Of a stretch of 64,000 bases of DNA, positions 26,684 to 34,505 are shown piece by piece. Numbering within the stretch: the stretch's first letter is position 1; the number at the start of each line of letters is the position of its first letter. The stretch is from Oscillospiraceae bacterium (lineage in GTDB: Bacteria > Bacillota > Clostridia > Oscillospirales > Ruminococcaceae): NCBI GenBank assembly GCA_018110985.1, contig JAGAWT010000003.1, positions 80,435-144,434 on the forward strand. Direction: 5' to 3'. The translations under genes were made by a program, and so were the position numbers. The notes beneath the pieces were generated by a model. It ran no database searches, had not been told where the DNA came from, and saw only the letters and a list, made by a program, of their open reading frames with translations.

Positions 26684-26711
26684 TAATCGTAATATCGGGG
26701 GGATAGGTTGC
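26684..26711 (-). promoter_or_regulatory. Possible ECF autoregulatory promoter
   Basis: On the minus strand, GCAACC (26706-26711) and CGATTA (26684-26689) are 16 bp apart. This resembles the AAC-containing -35 and CGT-like -10 pattern of ECF promoters and sits 34 bp upstream of the sigma gene start. It is inferred from pattern only. Confidence 0.35.
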
Positions 26712-26831
26712 ACAAATAAGAGAAATATCGGAAAATATCCTGTCCGATAATCACAGCAGGCGTTTGTTTTTTTGTGCGTTTCGGGGATATGCAGGTATTC
26801 TGCGCACATCACCGAAATGCCCCCAAATGCC

Positions 26832-26872
26832 AAAAAGTGCAGGAGAGGCGGTAACGCTCTTCTGCACTTTTT
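26832..26872. terminator. Bidirectional hairpin terminator
   Basis: A long stem with AAAAAGTGCAG and CTGCACTTTTT outer arms and an AGAG-CG / CG-CTCT inner part. Both strands end in a T run. It would end minus-strand transcripts from the CobW gene just after repeat copy B. The 26651-26987 gap otherwise holds the sigma promoter region. Confidence 0.8.
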
Positions 26873-26883
26873 CGCTGTGTTTT

Positions 26884-26988
26884 ATACTGATTTCTGACCG
26901 ATGTATAGACAAGAAACAAGACACAAATGCTTGAATATAAGGAATTTGAGGCTTGGAGATTGTCTATACATCGAGGAAGAATTAGTAT
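26884..26988 (+). repeat. Interspersed palindromic repeat, copy B (105 bp)
   Basis: Nearly identical to copy A, with changes such as ACAC for CCGC in the left arm and TTAGTAT at the right end. The last repeat base is the first base (plus-strand view) of the stop codon of the CobW-type GTPase gene, so the element begins exactly where that coding region ends. It lies between that stop and the terminator at 26832-26872, again a 3' UTR position. Confidence 0.93.
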
Positions 26989-28094
26989 TATACTGCCAGA
27001 CAGCTTTCCAGACGTGCCAGAATGTCTGCCTTTTTATAATTCTTTCCTATGAAAACCAGTTGGTTTATCCGGTCGCCGTAGGTATCGTCCCAGTCATCCT
27101 TCAAATCGGGGTAATTCTCAAATATGGCTTCTACTTCCTCGGGAGGACAGGAGGCAAGCCATTCGTTGAGCTCCGTAACGCTTGCATTGCGTCCTGCCTG
27201 CTCGAAAAGCTGTATATGTACATCATCGTCCGAAAACCACATATAGCCCTTGGTGCGTATAAGCTCTGTGGGGTATTCGTCCACCAGTGCCATGAATTTG
27301 TCACGGTCAAAAGGCCGTACCTCCTCATATACGAATGAGGTGATACCGTATTCGTCCATGCAGGCTTCCCTGTCGGTGGGCTCATTTGTGTTGAGCGCCC
27401 TCTGTACTGAAGATGAAGCCAGTACGGAATGATAATCGAATTCCCTGCCGTGAAGTATCTTGTTCGGATCGACAACACTGTTTACAGCGGGGATGATCTC
27501 TGCCTCCGACTGAATGTCCCGTATAGCCTTTGTCACCTCCTCGACCTGTCCGTTATCGAGAAGGTCGGTCTTGTTGAGGATCACAAGGTCGCAGAATTCG
27601 ATCTGATCTATGATGAGATTTATTATGTCTCCCTCATCGGTGTCGTTTTCCATTGTCATCTCACGCAGGAACTCATTGTAGATACGGTCGGCATCCACCA
27701 CGGAAACTACGGAACTGAGGTATACATTTGTTTCGGGGTTGTCCTCCTGATAGATAACAAAGGACGCAGCTATATTTGAAGGCTCGCTTATTCCGGAGGC
27801 TTCAACGAATACAGCCTCTATATCGGGCAGCTTCGAGATCCTTTCTATCTCTGCGATGAATTCATCACGGAGAGTGCAGCAGATACAGCCGTTCTGCAGC
27901 TCCACCATTTCCACCGAAGCTATACGGTCACGGTTCTTGTTCAGCAGCGCAGCGTCTATATTGATGCTGCCCATATCGTTTACGATAAGTGCGATCTTTC
28001 TCTGCTCCTGCATCAGCAGGTTCTGCATCAGCGTAGTCTTGCCCGAGCCGAGGTAGCCCGTTATAAGTATCACGGGTATTTTTTTGCTGCTCAT
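26988..28094 (-). CDS. CobW/COG0523-family GTPase, zinc-linked metallochaperone
   Basis: A 368-residue G3E-family P-loop GTPase. Visible are Walker [11 protein letters not shown] (residues 12-21), the family's metal site NGCICCTL (CxCC, near 68), Walker B-like [13 protein letters not shown], and the base-specificity motif LNKTDLL. The C-terminal CobW domain is present ([19 protein letters not shown]). Family members deliver or manage zinc, cobalt or iron. Being 8 bp downstream of a ZnuA-type zinc-binding protein in an operon with Fur-family boxes makes a zinc role most likely (ZigA/YciC-like). The stop codon abuts repeat copy B. Confidence 0.93.
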   Translation of the reverse strand: MSSKKIPVILITGYLGSGKTTLMQNLLMQEQRKIALIVNDMGSINIDAALLNKNRDRIASVEMVELQNGCICCTLRDEFIAEIERISKLPDIEAVFVEASGISEPSNIAASFVIYQEDNPETNVYLSSVVSVVDADRIYNEFLREMTMENDTDEGDIINLIIDQIEFCDLVILNKTDLLDNGQVEEVTKAIRDIQSEAEIIPAVNSVVDPNKILHGREFDYHSVLASSSVQRALNTNEPTDREACMDEYGITSFVYEEVRPFDRDKFMALVDEYPTELIRTKGYMWFSDDDVHIQLFEQAGRNASVTELNEWLASCPPEEVEAIFENYPDLKDDWDDTYGDRINQLVFIGKNYKKADILARLESCLAV

Positions 28095-28102
28095 TTTTTA
28101 CC

Positions 28103-29761
28103 TCATTCCAAAGCGTCTGCAAGAACATCGTAGTTCTTCTGCATGAGAGAAAGGTAGCTTGTACCGCCTGCAATATCATCCTTTGATACAGACTGGATAG
28201 AGTTGAGCTCTGCGATCTCGGCGCTTTTTCCCGATGTGCTGATGATGGTGTTTGCAATGTCCTTGCCGGAGTTTTCAAGTGTGAAGATCGTCTTGCTGTC
28301 AAGCTCCTTTACCTTGTCCGAAAGGAAGGCGATAGTCTCGAAGCTTGCCTCGGTTTCGGCAGAGCAGCCGATGAATGCGGCATAATAATCCAATCCGTAA
28401 TCATCAACGAAGTAGCGGAAGGGGAATCTGTCGCCGAACACCAGTGTCTTGTTTGAAGATCCGTCAACAAGTGTCCGGAAGCTGCTGTCCAGCTCATCCA
28501 GCTTTGCACTGTAGCTGTCAAGGTTAGCCTTGTAATCTGCGGCATTTTCGGGATCTATAGCCTCTATATTCTTTTCTATCTCAGCACAAAGCACCTTTGC
28601 GTTTCTCAGAGAGAGCCAAACGTGTTCGTCGTATTCCGCTTCTCCCTCTTCGTGCTCGTGCTCATGTTCATCTTCGTGCTCATGCTCATCTTCGTCCTCA
28701 TCCTCATCGCTGTGTCCGTGACCGATTACTTCGTCGCAAACCTCATCAGGAGTGAGTGCCGCATTAAAGAATGTAGGCCAGTTGCCCTCGGGATCAACGA
28801 TAGCGTCATAGCTCTCATTGCTCATGCGGATATGAAAATGCTCTGCCTTTTCAGGCTCGATGATATGGTCATTGAACTCGATATAAACAGGTGCTCCGGA
28901 CTCCTTGTCAACGGCTTCAAACCGGTACATAGCCGCCTTTGTGCCTGTTGACCAGTTCTGGATATAATAACCGGTATACTCATAGTCGGACTCGGTTTCA
29001 TTGCCGTCATTATCAGTGAATCTGATATGGTCGTCGTGGATGCTGATAGCACTGTAATCGGACTTATAGCCCTTTGTGTAGTAGTCTTTGTATTCCTCTG
29101 CGGTCATGCTGCCGTCCTCGGATTTGTGCTCCCACGCCTCATCCAGAGAGCCGTCAAGCACCAGCGGATATGCAGACTGCCAGTCGCCCTCCCAGTCTGA
29201 AAGGGATCTGTCCTGTACCTCGCTGTCCTCAAAGGTGGAAACTTCCTTGCTGTGGTCGTGGTCGTGCTCATGCTCGCTTTCCTGCATACCTTCCTTGAGC
29301 TCCTCCACCTTGGCGGAATCCCCCAAGACATCCATCAGGTTGATGACCTTCATATCCTTGTTTGTGGCTTCTGCAAGTGCATCCTCGACCCATTCGTCTG
29401 ACTCACCGCCCACATACACGAAAAGGTCGCAGGTGGATATCTTCATTATATCATCGGCGGTGGGCTGATAGCTGTGCAGATCCACGCCTGAGTCAAGAAG
29501 GTAGGTAAGCTCCGCATTTTCCGCATGATCGCCAAGTATCTCCTTTACCCAGTCATATTCGGGGAAGATGGTGCATACCACGCTGAGGGGCTCGGAGCCG
29601 GATGAAAGTGTCTCGCCCCCGGTCTCCTCGGATATTGCCGTATCTGCCGGCTTTTCGGCAGCAGTCTCCGTACTCTGTGCGCCTGTGGAACCGCAGCCGG
29701 TCATTCCCGCAGCAGCCATGGCAAGTGTCAGGGCATAAATGCCGATCTTTTTCTTGAACAT
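28103..29761 (-). CDS. Zinc ABC transporter binding lipoprotein with internal ZinT domain (ZnuA/AdcA-like)
   Basis: About 552 residues. A lipoprotein signal (MTGCGST) is followed by the N-lobe of a cluster A-I metal-binding protein (SVVCTIFPEYDWVKEILGD, GVDLHSYQPTADD, CDLFVYVGGESDEW). At about residues 145-330 a whole ZinT/YodA-like domain is inserted (LSDWEGDWQSAYPLVLDG … HFHIRMS … WPTFFN), flanked by His/Asp/Glu-rich metal-scavenging segments. The ZnuA fold then resumes (YDEHVWLSLRNAKVL, NKTLVFGDRFPFRYF, FTLENSGKD). Streptococcal AdcA carries ZinT at its C-terminus; here it sits inside the flexible His-loop. The start was set at 29761 with GGGGG upstream. No permease or ATPase is adjacent. 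Confidence 0.92.
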   Translation of the reverse strand: MFKKKIGIYALTLAMAAAGMTGCGSTGAQSTETAAEKPADTAISEETGGETLSSGSEPLSVVCTIFPEYDWVKEILGDHAENAELTYLLDSGVDLHSYQPTADDIMKISTCDLFVYVGGESDEWVEDALAEATNKDMKVINLMDVLGDSAKVEELKEGMQESEHEHDHDHSKEVSTFEDSEVQDRSLSDWEGDWQSAYPLVLDGSLDEAWEHKSEDGSMTAEEYKDYYTKGYKSDYSAISIHDDHIRFTDNDGNETESDYEYTGYYIQNWSTGTKAAMYRFEAVDKESGAPVYIEFNDHIIEPEKAEHFHIRMSNESYDAIVDPEGNWPTFFNAALTPDEVCDEVIGHGHSDEDEDEDEHEHEDEHEHEHEEGEAEYDEHVWLSLRNAKVLCAEIEKNIEAIDPENAADYKANLDSYSAKLDELDSSFRTLVDGSSNKTLVFGDRFPFRYFVDDYGLDYYAAFIGCSAETEASFETIAFLSDKVKELDSKTIFTLENSGKDIANTIISTSGKSAEIAELNSIQSVSKDDIAGGTSYLSLMQKNYDVLADALE

Positions 29762-29843
29762 AAAAACATTACCCCCGTCTAAAATTAGCAGAAAGATCAT
29801 CGGGTCGCAAAAGGAAAGCTCCTGTAAATGCCGATCCCATATA

Positions 29844-29930
29844 TCAAATAGCGTATGAATGTGCTTTCATACAGACGTGCCGCACAGATGACCATGCAGC
29901 AGTTTGTTTGATCGACTTGTATATTGTCAT
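29844..29930 (-). CDS. Possible 28-codon leader ORF in the zinc-operon 5' UTR
   Basis: Between the predicted zinc promoter and the binding-protein gene, an ATG at 29930 follows GGGAG with 7-base spacing. It opens a 28-codon ORF (first residues MTIYKSIKQTAAW) whose second half contains H-x-C-x3-H. It could be a leader peptide or simply chance. The leader is about 210 nt long, which leaves room for such control. No homologue is known to me. Confidence 0.25.
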   Translation of the reverse strand: MTIYKSIKQTAAWSSVRHVCMKAHSYAI

Positions 29931-29952
29931 AGATCCGCTCCCTCGGAAAAAT

Positions 29953-29967
29953 TGAAAACGATTATCA
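29953..29967 (-). promoter_or_regulatory. Fur/Zur-type box 1, just downstream of the zinc promoter
   Basis: TGAAAACGATTATCA matches the 7-1-7 Fur-family consensus TGATAATNATTATCA at 12 of 14 defined positions. It sits within a perfect AAATTGA / TCAATTT dyad. It overlaps the expected start-site region, an ideal repressor position. Confidence 0.75.
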
Positions 29968-29980
29968 ATTTCGGTAATCC

Positions 29981-30009
29981 ATTATACCCGCTCACATCGG
30001 CTTTGTCAA
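29981..30009 (-). promoter_or_regulatory. Promoter of the zinc uptake operon
   Basis: On the minus strand, a perfect TTGACA (30004-30009) and a perfect TATAAT (29981-29986) are separated by 17 bp. The promoter is bracketed by two Fur-family boxes, so a strong promoter shut off by metal-loaded repressor is the simplest reading. Confidence 0.85.
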
Positions 30010-30043
30010 TATCATTTAGTTATATTCTACCTCTGCGACAAAT

Positions 30044-30058
30044 TGATAATAGTTCTCA
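30044..30058 (-). promoter_or_regulatory. Fur/Zur-type box 2, upstream of the zinc promoter
   Basis: TGATAATAGTTCTCA matches TGATAATNATTATCA at 12 of 14 defined positions. It lies 35 bp upstream of the -35 element and about 90 bp from box 1. Confidence 0.65.
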
Positions 30059-30153
30059 AATTGTTTTTGTTGGATTTAGACAAAGAAAAGAGAGGTGTTC
30101 CGGACATTGCCCGTTGCGCCTCTCTTTATATATCATGCGAAAGAATTTTACTG

Positions 30154-31158
30154 TCAGCTCAGCACGGTCACCGTTCCGCTGGTAAGAGCCAGTTCCTGAC
30201 CGTTACCTCTTTTTACAAGAAGTCTGCCTATGTCATCCACTCCCAGGCACTCGAACCTTTCGGTGATGCCGTTGTTTTCCACGTCTATAATGCGTCCTGA
30301 AAGCACCAGTCTCCTGCGGTATTCGTCCATCAGGCTGCTCTTTCCAAGCTCTTCAAGGCGCTGCTCCAGGTGATTCAGAAGGCTTGCAGCCAGCTTTGTC
30401 CTTGAAACGGATTCACCGCATTCCAGTCTGATACTTGTGGCGGTGTTTCGCAGCTCATCCGGGAAATTGTAATTGTTTACATTTATTCCGAAGCCCAACA
30501 CCACATAGTCAAGACCGCCCTGTTCTATGCCTACCGATGCCTCCGTGAGTATGCCGCATACCTTTCTGTCATTAAGGTATATGTCATTCACCCATTTTAT
30601 CATGCAGTGGTCTGCGTTTCCCTCACGCTTGCCCGGTGATTCTATATCCGCAATGGATTCCTCTATGGCATCACATACCGCCACAGCCGCACAGGCTGTT
30701 ATCCCCATCGCCTGTTCTATGGGGATATTCGGGCGTATGATAACGCTCATATAAATGCCCTGACAGTTGGGAGAGAAAAACTGTCTGCCCATTCTCCCTC
30801 TGCCCTCTGTCTGGTGCTCCGCAGCCACCACATGACCGCTTTCGGCTCCGAGCTGCGCCAGGCTCTTTGCAAAGGTGTTGGTGGAGTCGATGGTCTTGAA
30901 CATATCGATGCTCTTGCCGATGTATTTTGTTTTGAGCATATTCTGTATGGCAGGTTCGCTCAGCTTATCGTTGTCGCTTGTAAGGCAGTAGCCTCTGTTG
31001 GTGCCGCCGTTTATTGAATAGCCCTCCTCACGCAGGAGATTGACGGCCTTCCACACTGCACTTCTCGAAACATTCATCTGTGTTGCTATCTTATTTCCGG
31101 AAATGCTCTTTCCCTTATTTGCTTCAAGAAGCTGTAATATCTTTTCCTTCAAAGCCAT
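30154..31158 (-). CDS. birA: Biotin-protein ligase / biotin operon repressor
   Basis: A 334-residue bifunctional BirA that attaches biotin to carboxylase carrier domains and can repress biotin genes. The N-terminal winged helix (residues about 1-65, SGNKIATQMNVSRSAVWKAV) is followed by the catalytic domain with the biotinyl-AMP loop GRGRMGRQF (EHQTEGRGRMG), KWVNDIYLNDRKVCGIL and GFGINVNN, then the small C-terminal SH3-like domain. The start at 31158 has a clear GGAGGGG site; the frame is open to 31287 but the extra residues are not BirA-like. The presence of the HTH makes it a group II ligase with regulatory capacity. Confidence 0.95.
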   Translation of the reverse strand: MALKEKILQLLEANKGKSISGNKIATQMNVSRSAVWKAVNLLREEGYSINGGTNRGYCLTSDNDKLSEPAIQNMLKTKYIGKSIDMFKTIDSTNTFAKSLAQLGAESGHVVAAEHQTEGRGRMGRQFFSPNCQGIYMSVIIRPNIPIEQAMGITACAAVAVCDAIEESIADIESPGKREGNADHCMIKWVNDIYLNDRKVCGILTEASVGIEQGGLDYVVLGFGINVNNYNFPDELRNTATSIRLECGESVSRTKLAASLLNHLEQRLEELGKSSLMDEYRRRLVLSGRIIDVENNGITERFECLGVDDIGRLLVKRGNGQELALTSGTVTVLS

Positions 31159-31301
31159 AACGATCCCCTCCGGCAGCGGGTCAGCTGCATTGTCTACTTT
31201 GTTGCATATTTGGTGACAGAAATAAGTGAGACCCGCATCAAATAAAGTAAATTCGGCTGGACGATTGTCGGTGAGCCTTTGTAACACTTACCCCGATGTG
31301 A

Positions 31302-31360
31302 ATTTATTGTTAAATAAATCGACTATCACCTATTCTATCACATATGTATCCAATAATCAA
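31302..31360 (-). promoter_or_regulatory. birA promoter with downstream palindrome
   Basis: On the minus strand, TTGATT (31355-31360) and TAGAAT (31332-31337) have a 17-bp spacer. Just downstream is a perfect inverted repeat, ATTTATT-GTTA-AATAAAT (31302-31319), located like a repressor site. It might be an autoregulatory BirA operator, but it does not closely match the biotin boxes I know. Confidence 0.5.
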
Positions 31361-31398
31361 CATTTATCACGCTGACCCAATTGTAAATTTTCTTTTAA

Positions 31399-31521
31399 CC
31401 GGCAGGCAGAGCCTGCAGCCACCCGTTTATTTCTATGTTGAGAGACGTTTCAAACGGGCTCGGTACCTTTACAGACAGCAAAGGTCATAAATATTGGCAG
31501 GCAGAGCCCGCAGCCGTCCGT
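31399..31521. repeat. Pair of GC-rich direct repeats in the birA-MBOAT gap
   Basis: GGCAGGCAGAGCCTGCAGCC (near 31400) recurs as GGCAGGCAGAGCCCGCAGCC (near 31496), each followed by a similar CCGT stretch. Each unit can form a small GCAGGC-AGA-GCCTGC hairpin. The surrounding 420-bp gap has no gene I can support. Function unknown. Confidence 0.5.
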
Positions 31522-31552
31522 GAAAAGCTGTTCTTCTCCGACAAATGAGCGC

Positions 31553-31579
31553 AAAAAAGCTCCGCAGGAGCGGAGCTTT
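31553..31579 (-). terminator. Terminator of the prfB-MBOAT transcript
   Basis: Minus-strand stem AAAGCTCCGC / GCGGAGCTTT with a TCCT loop, running into TTTTTT. It begins on the stop codon of the MBOAT gene. Confidence 0.9.
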
Positions 31580-33147
31580 CAGAATCTGAAATACAGAAAG
31601 GGGTTATAGCTCGATGTAGCTATGTTGCAGGTGCAGAGGAAAAGCGCAGCCATTTCAGCCAGGGTGACGAACACGGTTTTAAGAGTATCGCCGGCAACCG
31701 CACTTTTCACCATGGTCTTCAGTTTGCGGTACAGCCTTGTTTTCGGCATAAAAGCCTTCAGGCGTGATACTATGTCCGTAGATGCGGCTATGCAGACGAT
31801 AAGCACCAATGCGTAGTTTTTCAGCAGGTAGAGGAAATGCTCATCTGCAAGTGGAGTGCCAAACAATGCGCCGAAATACGCAAAGGCATCGTGAAGAGAA
31901 TCAGTTTCAAAGAACACCCAGCCTATTATCACCGCTGCCAGTGAATAAGCTGTACGCACACCGGAGGGCAGCTTTTCAAGGAGCTTTGAAAGGAACACTC
32001 TTTCAAGGATGATAAGCACTCCGAAGTAGATGCCCCACAGCACAAAATTCCAGGAGGCGCCGTGCCACAGTCCCGTCAGCCCCCAGACTATCATCAGGTT
32101 GATGAGGGTGCGCCCCTGCCCCCTGCGGTTGCCGCCCAGAGGGATATACACATAGGACTTGAACCATTCGCCCAGTGTCATGTGCCACCTGCGCCAGAAT
32201 TCGGATACGGAGCGGGACATATAGGGGTGGTCGAAGTTTTTCGGGAACTCAAAGCCCATCATTTTGCCGAGACCCACTGCCATGTCGGAGTAGCCCGAAA
32301 AATCGAAGTAGATCTGCAATGTGAAGGCGATTATCCCCAGCCATGCGGTGAGGGCGGGGAGGGATGAAAAGTCCTCTCCCTTGACTGTGCTCCACAAAGA
32401 GCCTATATTGTTTGCCAGCAGCACCTTTTTTGAAAGACCCTTTACGAATATCCCTATCCCCTCATATACCTTTCCGGGGGTCACGGTCCTGTCACACAGT
32501 TCCTTTTCAACGTGTTCGTACCGCACTATGGGACCTGCCACTATCTGCGGGAAAAGGGTCACATAGGCAGCGAATTTCAGCAGGCTTTTCTGCACCTTTA
32601 TCTTTCTCATGTACAGGTCTATGGTATAGGACATGGACTGAAAGGTGTAGAAGGAGATGCCTATGGGAAGGTGTACCCTCTTTTCGTCAAGGTGAAGAGG
32701 GAAAACCGAATTGAGCGCCTTGTTCACGGAAAGCACCGGATTGCCGAGCTGTGTTCCCGCAGCGGAATTTATGCTGTCTATCAGAAAGTCGGAATACTTG
32801 AATAACCCCAGCAGCCCCAGGTTCATGCACACAGAGACTATCAGGCACAGCCTGCGGATGTCCTGCCTGTCGTCGTACTTGTCCATAAAGCGGCCGGCAG
32901 TGTAGTCTATGGCGGTGGAGATCAGCATCAGGATCACATAGAAGGGCTCGCCCCAGGCGTAGAATATACATCCCGAAACGAATATCAGCAGGTTGCGGGC
33001 ATTTATCCCCCGTGATGCCTCCGTCACCTCTATGCGGCGGCTGCCGATATCAAGGGCAAACTCACACTTTATCCTTCCTGCGGCAAGGTACAGCAGAAAG
33101 AACAGGGGGATGAAAAAGTAGAGAAAAGCAAGCTGGGAAAAGACCAT
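31579..33147 (-). CDS. MBOAT-family membrane O-acyltransferase (AlgI/DltB-like)
   Basis: A 522-residue polytopic enzyme of the AlgI type that moves acyl groups (commonly acetyl) across the membrane to extracellular polysaccharide. Hallmarks are the N-terminal VFSQLAFLYFFIPLFF, KYSDFLIDS, LPIGISFYTFQSMSYTID, and SEFWRRWHMTLGEWFKSYVYIPLGG (given in parts), plus the catalytic-His segment GLWHGASWNFVLWG. The C-terminal helices end in SYNPFLYFRF, the standard AlgI ending. It follows prfB by 5 bp and is directly terminated. The usual partner that completes transfer, an AlgJ/AlgX or DHHW protein, is not next to it. It may decorate the polymer made by the 7-24 kb cluster. Confidence 0.94.
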   Translation of the reverse strand: MVFSQLAFLYFFIPLFFLLYLAAGRIKCEFALDIGSRRIEVTEASRGINARNLLIFVSGCIFYAWGEPFYVILMLISTAIDYTAGRFMDKYDDRQDIRRLCLIVSVCMNLGLLGLFKYSDFLIDSINSAAGTQLGNPVLSVNKALNSVFPLHLDEKRVHLPIGISFYTFQSMSYTIDLYMRKIKVQKSLLKFAAYVTLFPQIVAGPIVRYEHVEKELCDRTVTPGKVYEGIGIFVKGLSKKVLLANNIGSLWSTVKGEDFSSLPALTAWLGIIAFTLQIYFDFSGYSDMAVGLGKMMGFEFPKNFDHPYMSRSVSEFWRRWHMTLGEWFKSYVYIPLGGNRRGQGRTLINLMIVWGLTGLWHGASWNFVLWGIYFGVLIILERVFLSKLLEKLPSGVRTAYSLAAVIIGWVFFETDSLHDAFAYFGALFGTPLADEHFLYLLKNYALVLIVCIAASTDIVSRLKAFMPKTRLYRKLKTMVKSAVAGDTLKTVFVTLAEMAALFLCTCNIATSSYNPFLYFRF

Positions 33148-33152
33148 CGCTT

Positions 33153-34277
33153 TTACAGCTCTCCGTGGGAAAGTGCGGTAAGGTAGGCGTTTATAAAGCC
33201 GTCCAGATCACCGTCCATTACTGCGTTCACGTTGCCGTTTTCAAAATTGGTGCGGTGATCCTTTACAAGGGTGTAGGGCATGAAGGTGTAGGAACGTATC
33301 TGTGCGCCCCAAGCTATCTCCTTTTTTACGCCCTTTATGTCCTCTATCTTTTCAAGGTGCTCCCTTTCCTTTATCTCAGCCAGCTTTGAGACCAGCATTT
33401 TCATGGCGTAGTCCTTGTTCTGGTACTGGGAGCGCTGTGTCTGGCAGGATACAACTATTCCCGTAGGCTTATGAGTGAGCCTTACTGCGGAGGAGGTCTT
33501 GTTTACCTTCTGTCCGCCCGCACCGGAAGCACGGTAAAAGTCTATCTCCAAGTCTTCCGGGCGGATCTCTATGTTGAGATCGGCTTCGCCTATTTCGGGC
33601 ATTACCTCCAGTGACGCAAAGGAGGTCTGTCTTCTGCCGGAGGCATCAAAGGGAGATATGCGCACAAGGCGGTGTACCCCTGTTTCACTTTTGAGGAAGC
33701 CGTAGGCATTGGTGCCTTCAATGAGTATGGATGCGGATTTTATCCCCGCTTCATCGCCGTCGAGGTAATCAAGGGTCGTAACCTTGAAATCATGTCTTTC
33801 AGCCCAGCGGTTGTACATCCTGAAAAGCATCTGTGCCCAGTCCTGAGCCTCCGTTCCGCCGGCGCCGGGGTGGAATGAGATGATGGCGTTGTTGGCATCG
33901 TATTCTCCCGTTAGCAGGGTAGTGAGCCTTGTGGTCTCCAAAGCGGAGCGGAACTTTTCAGCCTCGCCTCTCAGCTCTGCTATTGTCCCCTCATCCTCCT
34001 CGTTGCCCTCCTCAACGGTGAGCTCTATCATGGTGATGGTGTCCTCCAGCAGGTCGTTGAGCTTTTTGTAGTTTGCTATGGAGGCTTCGTCCTTCTTTAT
34101 CTGCTGCATCACCTTCTGTGACGCCTCCAGATCGTCCCAGAAGCCGTCCTGTGCGGACTTCTCCTGCAGCTCGGCTATCTCCGCTTTGAGCCTGTCTATA
34201 TCCAGTATTTTGTAAAGCTCGGTCATATCCTTGCGGTAGCCTTCAAGTTCAAGTCTGAGTTCATCAAGTAAAAGCAT
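33153..34277 (-). CDS. prfB: Peptide chain release factor 2
   Basis: Class I release factor that reads UGA/UAA and hydrolyses peptidyl-tRNA. About 374 residues. The stop-codon recognition tripeptide SPF is present (RISPFDASGRRQTSF), as is the catalytic GGQ (ASGAGGQKVNKTSSAVRL). The start at 34277 begins MLLLDELRLELEGY. Many prfB genes carry an in-frame UGA near codon 25 that needs a +1 frameshift. Here the frame runs straight through that place (ILDIDRLKAEI), so the autoregulatory frameshift is absent. It lies upstream of the MBOAT gene and is divergent from ppa. Confidence 0.97.
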   Translation of the reverse strand: MLLLDELRLELEGYRKDMTELYKILDIDRLKAEIAELQEKSAQDGFWDDLEASQKVMQQIKKDEASIANYKKLNDLLEDTITMIELTVEEGNEEDEGTIAELRGEAEKFRSALETTRLTTLLTGEYDANNAIISFHPGAGGTEAQDWAQMLFRMYNRWAERHDFKVTTLDYLDGDEAGIKSASILIEGTNAYGFLKSETGVHRLVRISPFDASGRRQTSFASLEVMPEIGEADLNIEIRPEDLEIDFYRASGAGGQKVNKTSSAVRLTHKPTGIVVSCQTQRSQYQNKDYAMKMLVSKLAEIKEREHLEKIEDIKGVKKEIAWGAQIRSYTFMPYTLVKDHRTNFENGNVNAVMDGDLDGFINAYLTALSHGEL

Positions 34278-34434
34278 ATATTTATCCTCATTTTCTCGGT
34301 GGTCAAATGTACATACAAATTTAAGTATAAAGGAAAAATCCCGCTGTGTCAATAGTAATTTTCACAAAACTGGGGCGATAACGGAGTTTTTTTTATCTTT
34401 GCGGCACGGAGCGTATATCTGTATTCATAAAGTA

Positions 34435-34464
34435 TTGACAAATCCCCTTGATATGTGGTAAAAT
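34435..34464 (+). promoter_or_regulatory. Promoter of the ppa operon
   Basis: TTGACA at 34435 and TAAAAT at 34459 with an 18-bp spacer, 41 bp before the ppa ATG. It probably drives the packed run of genes up to at least the U32 peptidase. Confidence 0.8.
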
Positions 34465-34505
34465 CATAGTGTGTTTCGTCATTTTCTTGCAAAGGAGTTC
34501 TTTTT

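Noticed and set aside
26901..27338. 145-codon plus-strand open frame starting MYRQETRHK
   Set aside because: Its beginning is repeat copy B and the rest is antisense to the CobW-type GTPase; not a gene.
28650..28730. Tandem-looking GAG/CTC-rich DNA repeat
   Set aside because: It encodes the His/Glu/Asp-rich metal-binding segment of the ZnuA-like protein; the repetitiveness is explained by the protein.
31159..31287. Upstream extension of birA by 43 codons
   Set aside because: The extra residues are not BirA-like, a strong GGAGGGG site serves the start at 31158, and the region is better read as leader.
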